A stretch of 6,681 bases of DNA from an uncultured Bryobacterales bacterium (GTDB taxonomy: Bacteria; Acidobacteriota; Terriglobia; Bryobacterales; UBA6623): contig CAMPKL010000200.1 of NCBI GenBank assembly GCA_946887065.1, positions 1 to 6,681 on the forward strand. The letters run 5' to 3'. The notes below the pieces were generated by a model. That model made no database searches and had not been told where the DNA came from. It saw only the letters and a list, made by a program, of their open reading frames with translations. A program made the translations under genes and the position numbers. Positions 1 through 6,681 of the stretch are shown one piece after another (the stretch's first letter is position 1; each line of letters begins with the position of its first letter).

Positions 1-311
1 CCCCAGTAGCAGATGGCGCAGTCGGGATCGCGCTTCCAGGCTTCCCGAAAAGAGCGGACGGCGTCCATCTTGGCGAAGGCGTACATCATCTGGAAGCCCT
101 GGTTGAAGTAGGCCTGCGCTTCGGCATTGGTCGACGAGATAGGACGCGTGAACGTCCCCAGCGCCTTGGCGTAGATCGGCATGGGTTCGCTGAAGTTGGC
201 CGGAAGGGCGTTCCCAGCGGGCTCCGCGGCGCCGTGTCCGCCGTGATCCTGCGCCTGCAACGCGAAGGCTAGAGCAAGAAAGCAGACCCAAGATGGCGGG
301 GCAAATCTCAT
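1..311 (-). CDS. Secreted TPR-type protein, N-terminal part (runs off left edge)
   Basis: This is a partial gene: 103 codons are visible from an ATG at 309-311 and the frame stays open to the edge. An AGGA ribosome-binding site (minus strand, 319-322) sits 7 nt before the ATG and supports this start. Residues 1-20 look like a Sec signal peptide, with a hydrophobic core from about 8 to 18 and likely cleavage after A20 (LQA|QD), so the mature protein should be exported. A short His/Gly/Ala-rich stretch follows (about 21-33). Residues about 59-103 (ISSTNAEAQAYFNQGFQMMY, then a SFREAWKRDPDC stretch and a CAICYW ending) resemble the first helical repeats of a widespread group of exported tetratricopeptide-repeat proteins in Acidobacteria and Bacteroidetes. 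In these the text PxCAxCyWG is a typical element. Residues C98 and C101 form a CxxC pair. The exact function is unknown; TPR proteins usually act as protein-interaction scaffolds. The gene is divergent from the UPF0182 gene. Confidence 0.8.
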   Translation of the reverse strand, partial: MRFAPPSWVCFLALAFALQAQDHGGHGAAEPAGNALPANFSEPMPIYAKALGTFTRPISSTNAEAQAYFNQGFQMMYAFAKMDAVRSFREAWKRDPDCAICYW

Positions 312-392
312 AAGTTCGTCCTGGCGGATGAAGGCATTGTAGCGGGCCTAGTTAGAGCCGGCTCCCGCAATGATGCACAATAAGGGGCGCCC
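312..392. promoter_or_regulatory. Divergent intergenic region holding both promoters
   Basis: This 81-bp gap separates two divergent starts, so it should carry promoters for the TPR gene (leftward) and the UPF0182-fumC pair (rightward). A perfect 10-bp palindrome, GAGCCGGCTC, lies near its centre at 355-364 and could be a repressor or activator site. On the minus strand a TACAAT hexamer (336-341) resembles a -10 box for the TPR gene, but I see no matching -35 box. No convincing promoter hexamers are visible in the rightward direction. The promoter role is inferred from gene arrangement, not from consensus sequences. Confidence 0.4.
382..387 (+). promoter_or_regulatory. Ribosome-binding site of the UPF0182 gene
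   Basis: AAGGGG lies 5 nt before the ATG at 393. It supports that ATG as the start, which also places the first membrane segment at the very N-terminus as is normal for the family. Confidence 0.6.
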
Positions 393-3101
393 ATGGAACC
401 TCGACAAGTCAGAAACATCGTAATCGCCGCTTTGCTGTTCGTCTTGCTGCTAGGCTCGCGAACCATCGCCGACTTCTTGATTGAGTATCAGTGGTGGCGG
501 GAGATGGGCCAGATCGACACCTGGTTCCGGATGCTGGGCTTCCAAGTGCTGCCGAGCTTAATCGCATCGGCTATCGCTTGGTGTCTGCTGGCATGGGCCT
601 ATCAGCGGGGGATGAAGTTCGCTGGAGTTCCCGCCGCCCATTATCGTTGGCATTCGCGATTGATCCTGGCGGGGCTCGCCGTTATCAGCGTCGCCTTCAT
701 CGGCTCCGGCGTGGACTCCGCGGTGCTGATCACTTACGTGGGCTCGCTCGATACCGCCGCGGCGACGGCGAGTTGGCGTGACCCTGTGTTCGGACGGGAC
801 ATATCGTTCTACTTCTTTGACCTGCCTCTCTACAAGCAGCTGCTGCAGTTCGTGCTGGTCTCTAGTTTGTTCGCTGCCGTGGTCTTTTGGGCCTCGGCAA
901 GAGGTTGGCAGTTGTTCGACCGGATACGCCAGTTCACGGCTGCCGGCGGCAAGATGGAAGAATTTGACCCCGGCCCGACGCCGCTGCTTCTGCCGGGCGC
1001 CACTCGCGCAAGTTTCCTGCGGATCGTTGCGGTGATTGTGCTGGCAGCCGGCGCGGTCGGCTACTTCCTGGGACAGTACGACCTGTTGCTGAGTTCGCAT
1101 AATTTCATGACGGGCATGGATTGGGTGGAAGAGACGGTCGTCTTGCCGCTACGGTATCTCACCGTTCTGGCCCTGCTCGCAGCGATTCCATTGGTTTGGA
1201 CGAAGCGCTTCAAACAAGCGGCGATCGGCGTGGCCGTGGCCTTCATCTTGACGACGGCTGTACCGGGACTGGTGCGCTCCGCCTATGTGCGTCCGAATGA
1301 ATTAACGATTGAGACGCCTTACATCCAGCGCCATCTCGATGCGACGGTTTCCGCCTATGGGTTGGATCGCGGCACGGAGCAACCGTTCGCGGCTGCGAAC
1401 GACGGCATCGACATGGACGCTCACGCCACGCTCATCGACAACATACGGCTGTGGGACACCGGGGCTTTCACTCAGACCATCACACAGATCCAGGCGCTGC
1501 GGCCCTACTACGAGTTCGCCGACATCGACATCGATCGCTATATGATCGACGGCAAGATCAAACAGGTGTTGCTTTCGCCGCGCGAGATTGACATCAACCG
1601 CCTAACACAGGATGCCCAAGCGAGCTGGATCAATTCGCATCTGTTCTACACGCACGGTTACGGCGTGGTCATGAGCGAGGTCAATCGCACCACCGATGAC
1701 GGTTTGCCAGTGCTGATGATTCAAGACGCGCCGCCGGACGTGCGGACGCCCGACATTCAGCTCAACCGGCCTTCTATCTATTACGGAGAGGTGACCCACG
1801 AGCCAGTGTTCGTCAATACGGAGCAAGAAGAATTTGACTATCCCGCCGACGACTCCGCGGAAGGAAACGCCACCTCGAACTATCAGGGCACGGGCGGTTT
1901 CCCGATTCATTCATTGCCCATGCGGCTGGCCGCGGCGCTTACCGAGGGCGACATCAACATTCTGCTGACGGGCCAGACCAACGAAAACAGCCGGATGATG
2001 ATTTACCGCAACGTCACGGAGCGATTGCAGCACTTGGCCGGCTTCGTGAGTTGGGATCCAGACCCCTACATGGTAATTACGAGCGACGGCGGATTGATGT
2101 GGATCGTGGATGGCTACACGACGTCCGACTCACACCCGTACTCGGCCATGACTCAGGGCCGATTCAACTACATCCGCAACTCGGTGAAGGCGACCGTGGA
2201 TGCCTACAATGGCGAAACCAAGCTGTATGTTTTTGACGAGGCGGACCCAATAATTCAGGCTTACGCGGCGGAGTTCCCAGTGCTGTTCACGGATCGCAGC
2301 GAAATGCCCGCGGACTTGCGCGCGCACGTGCGTTACCCGTTGGCGATGTTCAGCGTGCAGGCCGAACTCTACCGTAGCTTCCACATGAAAGATCCCGAGG
2401 TCTTCTATAACAAGGAAGACTTGTGGGACGTGGGGCAGAGCTTGGCCGGGCAGTCGGGAGCCGCGGCGCCGATGACGCCGACGTATATCGTTGCAACCTT
2501 GCCCGGCGAGACAGAGCCGGAGTTTATCTTGATGCTGCCGTTTACCCCTCGCGGCAAAGACAATCTAATCGGCTGGATGGCTGCACGCTGCGACGGCGAC
2601 AAATTGGGAGAGTTGGTTTACTTCCAGCTTTCGAAGCAGCAACTGGTCTTCGGCCCCAATCAAATCGAGTCGCGGATCAACCAAGATCAAAACATCGCGA
2701 AGGATCTCACTTTGTGGAATCAGCAAGGTTCGAGCGTGATCCGCGGCGACATCTTGGCCTTACCGGTTGGCGATTCGTTCCTATACGTCGAGTCGATCTA
2801 CATCCAAGCCCAATCGGCGAAGATGCCGCAACTCAAGAAGGTCGTCCTGGCGATGGGCAACCGCTTGATCTACGAGGACACCTTCGAGCGCGCCTTATTC
2901 CGCTTAGGGGCGGGATCGACTGCTCCGCCGCCGCCGATGATGACCGAGGCGGGCGAACCGCCGGCGCCGCCTCCGATGCCAGCCTCCGACGCGGAGGGAC
3001 GCGATATGCGCGAGGTGGCCGACCGGCTGTCCACTTTGCGTAGACAAGCCGAGGAATTGGCTCGGGAACTGCAAGCTATTGAGCGTGAATTGAACCGCTA
3101 G
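393..3101 (+). CDS. UPF0182 family integral membrane protein (COG1615/PF03699)
   Basis: This is a complete 902-residue member of the UPF0182 family, whose function is not established. The N-terminal third holds about seven hydrophobic segments (roughly residues 8-27, 50-70, 88-116, 147-167, 208-227, 250-270 and 272-292). They include the family element RDPVFGRDISFYFFDLP at 129-145. The remaining 600 residues form a large soluble region with recognisable family blocks: YYGEVTHEPVFVNTEQEEFDYP around 463-483, GRFNYIRNSVKATVDAY around 589-605, MPADLRAHVRYP at 638-649, and the TPTYIVATLPGE / FILMLPFTPRGKDNLIGWMA blocks at about 695-730. A proline-rich linker (about 842-864) then leads to a charged heptad-like helix (about 866-902), probably a coiled coil. 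Length is normal for the family (about 900-1000). The protein probably sits in the cytoplasmic membrane; the side on which the soluble part lies is not shown by sequence. fumC follows 45 bp downstream and may be cotranscribed. Family assignment is very sure; function is unknown. Confidence 0.95.
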   Translation: MEPRQVRNIVIAALLFVLLLGSRTIADFLIEYQWWREMGQIDTWFRMLGFQVLPSLIASAIAWCLLAWAYQRGMKFAGVPAAHYRWHSRLILAGLAVISVAFIGSGVDSAVLITYVGSLDTAAATASWRDPVFGRDISFYFFDLPLYKQLLQFVLVSSLFAAVVFWASARGWQLFDRIRQFTAAGGKMEEFDPGPTPLLLPGATRASFLRIVAVIVLAAGAVGYFLGQYDLLLSSHNFMTGMDWVEETVVLPLRYLTVLALLAAIPLVWTKRFKQAAIGVAVAFILTTAVPGLVRSAYVRPNELTIETPYIQRHLDATVSAYGLDRGTEQPFAAANDGIDMDAHATLIDNIRLWDTGAFTQTITQIQALRPYYEFADIDIDRYMIDGKIKQVLLSPREIDINRLTQDAQASWINSHLFYTHGYGVVMSEVNRTTDDGLPVLMIQDAPPDVRTPDIQLNRPSIYYGEVTHEPVFVNTEQEEFDYPADDSAEGNATSNYQGTGGFPIHSLPMRLAAALTEGDINILLTGQTNENSRMMIYRNVTERLQHLAGFVSWDPDPYMVITSDGGLMWIVDGYTTSDSHPYSAMTQGRFNYIRNSVKATVDAYNGETKLYVFDEADPIIQAYAAEFPVLFTDRSEMPADLRAHVRYPLAMFSVQAELYRSFHMKDPEVFYNKEDLWDVGQSLAGQSGAAAPMTPTYIVATLPGETEPEFILMLPFTPRGKDNLIGWMAARCDGDKLGELVYFQLSKQQLVFGPNQIESRINQDQNIAKDLTLWNQQGSSVIRGDILALPVGDSFLYVESIYIQAQSAKMPQLKKVVLAMGNRLIYEDTFERALFRLGAGSTAPPPPMMTEAGEPPAPPPMPASDAEGRDMREVADRLSTLRRQAEELARELQAIERELNR

Positions 3102-3138
3102 ATAGCGCTCCGTCGGAGGTCGCGGCCTGAGCTAACCT

Positions 3139-3143
3139 AGAGG
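3139..3143 (+). promoter_or_regulatory. Closely spaced ribosome-binding site of fumC
   Basis: AGAGG lies only 3 nt before the ATG at 3147, which is shorter than usual. A better Shine-Dalgarno match, GGAGGT at 3115-3120, is 26 nt from the start, too far to serve it directly. The TAG at 3138-3140 closes the frame just upstream, so 3147 is the earliest ATG possible for this reading frame. It also matches the family N-terminus (RIEHDSMGEVRVP soon after the start). Short complementary arms (GCCT 3125-3128 with AGGC 3141-3144, CTA 3132-3134 with TAG 3138-3140) could fold over this site. Confidence 0.4.
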
Positions 3144-3146
3144 CTT

Positions 3147-4535
3147 ATGGCCGACGAAAGCTTTCGCATCGAACACGATTCCATGGGCGAGGTGCGCGTC
3201 CCCAAGGACGCCCTCTACGCCGCCCAGACGCAACGCGCGGTCGAGAACTTCCCGATCAGCGGCATCCGCTTTCCCCGCAACTTCATTCGCTCTCTCGGTT
3301 TGGTGAAAGGCGCGGCCGCTTACGTCAACAAGGAACTCGGTTTTCTCGACAGCAAAATGGTCGAAGCGATCCAGTCGGCAGCCAAAGAAGTCGAGCAGGG
3401 AATGCACGACGCGCACTTCCCGCTGGATATCTACCAGACCGGGTCGGGAACGTCGACCAATATGAACGCCAACGAGGTGATCGCGACCCTCGCTACACAG
3501 CGTTTGGGCAGCCCCGTTCACCCCAACGACCACGTGAACATGGGGCAATCGTCGAACGACGTCATCCCAACGGCGCTGCACGTGGCGGCCTGCCTGGAGG
3601 TAACGGAAACGTTGCTTCCTGGCCTGGATCATCTGCGGCAAACGATTGAGAACAAGGCCAAGGAAGTCGACAAAGTGATCAAGACGGGGCGCACCCATCT
3701 GATGGACGCCTTGCCGATCCGTATGAGCCAAGAACTGCGCTGTTGGGCCGCGCAGGTGGAACAAGGCGTGGACCGCATCAAGGGCGTGCTGCCTAGGCTA
3801 GGCGCCCTGGCTTTGGGCGGTACGGCGATCGGAACGGGCGTCAATGCTCATAACGAGTTCGGTTCGCGGGTTGCAGCCCGCTTGGCGGATCGGACGCGCT
3901 TCCACTTCACGACGAGCAAGAACTATTTCGTCAGTCTCTCCACACAGGATGCCGCGGTCGAATTGAGCGGTCAGATGAAGACGGTCGCCGTCTCGCTGAT
4001 GAAGATATCGAACGATCTGCGTTGGATGAACAGCGGTCCTCAGGCAGGTCTGGCGGAGATCTCGCTGCCGAATTTGCAGCCTGGTTCGAGCATCATGCCG
4101 GGCAAGGTCAATCCGGTCATCCCGGAGGCGGCCTGCATGGTTTGCGCGCAGGTGATCGGCAACGACGGCACGATCACCATCGCTGGCCAGTCCGGCAACT
4201 TCCAACTGAATGTAATGCTTCCTGTAGTTGCTCATAACCTATTGGAAAGCGCTAGGTTACTGGGTAAGGTAAGTCGGCTTCTGGCGGACAAAGCCATTGC
4301 CGGATTTACCCCCAACGAGGAGCACGTCGCCGATCTGGTCGAGAAGAATCCGATCCTCGTCACGGCTCTGAATCCGGTGATCGGCTATGAAAAAGGGGCC
4401 GCGATCGCCAAGACCGCGTACGCTTCGCGGCGCAAGCTCAAGGAAGTAGCGGCGGAGATGACGGACCTCAGCGCCGAAGAACTCGAGCGACTGCTGAATC
4501 CCCGCAAGATGACCGAGGGCGGCATCGCTAAGTAA
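3147..4535 (+). CDS. fumC: Class II fumarate hydratase (fumarase C)
   Basis: Fumarase C interconverts fumarate and (S)-malate in the TCA cycle. It is a cytoplasmic, oxygen-stable, iron-free homotetramer. The 462-residue product has the usual family length. The aspartase/fumarase signature GSSIMPGKVNP is at 313-323. The catalytic Ser is expected in GSS (S314, equivalent to E. coli S318) and the His of the TGRTHLMDA block is H184 (equivalent to E. coli H188). Other active-site blocks are QTGSGTSTNMNANE (97-110), HPNDHVNMGQSSND (125-138) and GGTAIGTG (224-231). SSND rather than STND, and GNFQLNV (350-356) rather than the GQLELN type, favour fumarase over aspartate ammonia-lyase, which shares this fold. 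The THLMDA and VNPVIPEA variants resemble the actinobacterial-type branch of class II fumarases more than E. coli FumC. The gene follows the UPF0182 gene by 45 bp and is probably cotranscribed with it. Residues 355-378 are encoded with unusually A/T-ending codons, but no catalytic residue is missing. Confidence 0.95.
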   Translation: MADESFRIEHDSMGEVRVPKDALYAAQTQRAVENFPISGIRFPRNFIRSLGLVKGAAAYVNKELGFLDSKMVEAIQSAAKEVEQGMHDAHFPLDIYQTGSGTSTNMNANEVIATLATQRLGSPVHPNDHVNMGQSSNDVIPTALHVAACLEVTETLLPGLDHLRQTIENKAKEVDKVIKTGRTHLMDALPIRMSQELRCWAAQVEQGVDRIKGVLPRLGALALGGTAIGTGVNAHNEFGSRVAARLADRTRFHFTTSKNYFVSLSTQDAAVELSGQMKTVAVSLMKISNDLRWMNSGPQAGLAEISLPNLQPGSSIMPGKVNPVIPEAACMVCAQVIGNDGTITIAGQSGNFQLNVMLPVVAHNLLESARLLGKVSRLLADKAIAGFTPNEEHVADLVEKNPILVTALNPVIGYEKGAAIAKTAYASRRKLKEVAAEMTDLSAEELERLLNPRKMTEGGIAK

Positions 4536-4594
4536 TCGCAGTTTACGACGGGCTTCCGGCGCCCGCTGCCGACACACGCGCGGTGAGCGCGCAT
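4536..4594. terminator. Convergent intergenic region with two GC-rich hairpins, possible bidirectional terminator
   Basis: The fumC stop and the cupin stop face each other across 59 bp. Two hairpins can be drawn. The first has a 5-bp stem, CGGGC (4549-4553) with GCCCG (4561-4565), and a 7-nt loop. The second has a 5-bp stem, CGCGC (4577-4581) with GCGCG (4587-4591), and a 5-nt loop, with one extra G-T pair if read on the minus strand. Neither is followed by a T-run, so they are not classic intrinsic terminators. A transcription end here is expected from the convergent layout; the hairpins are only candidates. Confidence 0.35.
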
Positions 4595-5488
4595 CTACTG
4601 GGCGTCGGATGTGTCCAGCACGCCTTTGTGGAAGGCAACGCCGATGATGATCACTTCCAACGGCTCGCTGCCGTTATTCGCCAGGCCATGAGCCTCCCGC
4701 GCTAACAAGGGAATCGTATCGCCGGCTTTCACGGGAGCCGTCTCGTCATTGACGGTGATCTCGCCGCTGCCGTTCATCACGTAATAAAACTCTTCGACGC
4801 CATTGTGAATATGCTTGCCGACGCTGGCGCCGGGCGGGACCAGCAGGTGGTCGACGTAAGCCCAGTTAGTGCGGAAGAACGATGGCCCAATCTTCCTCGC
4901 ATAGGAGACGGTTCCCTTGCCGCCATGCATGTTGGTCATCGGACGTAGCTTTGCGCGGTCGAATGGCGCCGTCAGAAACTCCGGGACCCTGCTCAGCGGG
5001 GCGCCGACGCGGTCGTCTCCCAAATCAACGCTGCCCGTCGGGTCGTCTCCGCGCCCTAGCGCCGGCATGTCCGAGCGCCCGACGCTGATGTTCATCCATT
5101 GGACCGGCGTGTCGCCGGCGTTATACAAGGCATGCGCCTGACCCAGGCGCACGGGAACGCCCACAGGCCCTTGAGCTTCCGCCGTATGACCGTCAATCGT
5201 GAACTGCACCGTGCCGCCGAAGATCACGAACATCTCCTCTGTCGAGTTGTGCATGTGGTGTCCGATGCCGCTCTTGGCATGGACCACGCCGCGGTGGACG
5301 AAGCGCAACTGGTGAATGGAGCCCCCAGGCAACAACTCGCCGAACTGCATCGTCCCGGCGCCGGCGTGTACCGCCTTGAGGTCGCGGTAGTTGCCCGGAT
5401 CCAGGCTATGAATCCGTTCGACTAACGGTTCAGCGCCCGCTGCCAGGGATACGGCCAGGCAAAACAACGTGAAAAGTCGAAATTTCAT
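4595..5488 (-). CDS. Secreted two-domain cupin (bicupin) protein
   Basis: This 297-residue protein begins with a clear Sec signal peptide (residues 1-19, predicted cleavage AGA|EP), so it likely acts in the periplasm or outside the cell. It then carries two cupin barrels. In domain 1 the expected metal ligands are H78, H80, E84 or E85 (HMHNSTEE) and H119 (LGQAHALYN). In domain 2 they are H226, H228, E232 or E233 (HIHNGVEE) and H267 (REAHGLANNG). Both metal sites therefore look complete, and the two halves resemble each other (HMHNSTEEMF versus HIHNGVEEFY), pointing to an internal duplication. Bicupins include dioxygenases, oxalate decarboxylases, isomerases and sugar-binding proteins; nothing visible here tells which applies, so no substrate is assigned. 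The start at 5486-5488 has an AGGT element (minus strand, 5494-5497) 5 nt before it. The gene converges on fumC and is divergent from the permease gene. It is complete and shows no damage. Confidence 0.88.
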   Translation of the reverse strand: MKFRLFTLFCLAVSLAAGAEPLVERIHSLDPGNYRDLKAVHAGAGTMQFGELLPGGSIHQLRFVHRGVVHAKSGIGHHMHNSTEEMFVIFGGTVQFTIDGHTAEAQGPVGVPVRLGQAHALYNAGDTPVQWMNISVGRSDMPALGRGDDPTGSVDLGDDRVGAPLSRVPEFLTAPFDRAKLRPMTNMHGGKGTVSYARKIGPSFFRTNWAYVDHLLVPPGASVGKHIHNGVEEFYYVMNGSGEITVNDETAPVKAGDTIPLLAREAHGLANNGSEPLEVIIIGVAFHKGVLDTSDAQ

Positions 5489-5581
5489 GGCGCACCTACT
5501 CTACTTCAAGTCCCGGAGTAATTCCAACCGGGAACATCAGCAGCCGCACCTTCGTATGGTCTTGAAATAACAGCCGCGGCC
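5489..5581. promoter_or_regulatory. Divergent intergenic region with an inverted repeat
   Basis: This 93-bp gap lies between the divergent bicupin and permease genes and should hold both promoters. It contains a perfect 6-bp inverted repeat, TCCCGG (5511-5516) and CCGGGA (5528-5533), separated by 11 nt, with a smaller nested pair GGA (5515-5517) and TCC (5523-5525). The centre lies about 34 bp upstream of the bicupin ATG and about 60 bp from the permease ATG. A 7-bp direct repeat, CAGCCGC, occurs at 5541-5547 and 5571-5577, exactly 30 bp apart. I see no good -35/-10 pair in either direction. The regulatory role is inferred from position and symmetry. Confidence 0.4.

Positions 5582-6681
<1,100 letters not shown>

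Noticed and set aside
336..341. TACAAT on the minus strand as a -10 promoter box of the TPR gene
   Set aside because: No -35 hexamer lies 16-18 bp upstream, so it is noted in the intergenic entry but not called as a promoter.
558..1100. A 180-codon open frame on the minus strand opposite the UPF0182 gene
   Set aside because: It is antisense to the membrane-segment region of a conserved protein and its translation resembles no known family.
2423..3043. A 206-codon open frame on the plus strand inside the UPF0182 gene
   Set aside because: It lies in another frame of a firmly identified gene, its product is rich in Arg/Gly with no domain resemblance, and no ribosome-binding context was found. 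It is a by-product of GC-rich codons.
3115..3129. GGAGGT Shine-Dalgarno-like motif followed by a possible tiny leader frame before fumC
   Set aside because: No ATG, GTG or TTG start follows at a suitable distance; only CTG-AGC-TAA could be read, which is too short to support.
3132..3764. A 210-codon open frame on the minus strand opposite fumC
   Set aside because: It is fully antisense to conserved fumC codons and its composition (many His, Arg, Val) is typical of an antisense shadow frame.
3798..4235. A 145-codon open frame on the minus strand opposite fumC
   Set aside because: It is antisense to the most conserved part of fumC, including the GSSIMPGKVNP signature, so it is explained by that gene.
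5492..5527. TTGGAA and TAGAGT hexamers on the minus strand as a promoter for the bicupin gene
   Set aside because: The implied transcription start would fall on or next to the start codon and remove the AGGT ribosome-binding element, so the match is probably chance.

Overview
The window looks like an ordinary chromosomal segment of a GC-rich bacterium, most likely an acidobacterium (Acidobacteriota, perhaps of the Bryobacter/Solibacter type). The main pointer is the partial gene at the right edge. It belongs to the large duplicated permease family (FtsX/MacB type, often called ADOP) that is strongly expanded in Acidobacteria. The secreted TPR protein at the left edge and the secreted bicupin also fit such a genome. 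This placement is inference from protein families; there is no rRNA or other phylogenetic marker to confirm it.

Layout from left to right: (1) the 5' part of a secreted TPR-type protein on the minus strand, running off the left edge; (2) an 81-bp divergent gap; (3) a 902-residue UPF0182 membrane protein on the plus strand; (4) 45 bp downstream and on the same strand, a class II fumarase (fumC); (5) a 59-bp convergent gap with two GC-rich hairpins; (6) a secreted two-domain cupin protein on the minus strand; (7) a 93-bp divergent gap with an inverted repeat; (8) the N-terminal 366 residues of an ADOP/MacB-like permease on the plus strand, running off the right edge. Coding density is high, no gap exceeds 100 bp, and every complete gene is intact.

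How the genes may work together: UPF0182 and fumC could be cotranscribed from the 312-392 gap, but they have no known shared function. FumC is a cytoplasmic TCA-cycle enzyme, while UPF0182 proteins are membrane proteins of unknown role. The bicupin and permease are divergently transcribed and may share control through the gap between them. The permease carries no ATPase in the visible part. I see no tRNA, rRNA, CRISPR array, insertion sequence, phage gene or toxin-antitoxin pair, and no convincing new multi-gene system. The observations most worth checking are the uncharacterised UPF0182 protein with its proline-rich linker and C-terminal coiled coil, the intergenic inverted repeat at 5511-5533, and a local codon-usage shift with an inverted repeat inside fumC.
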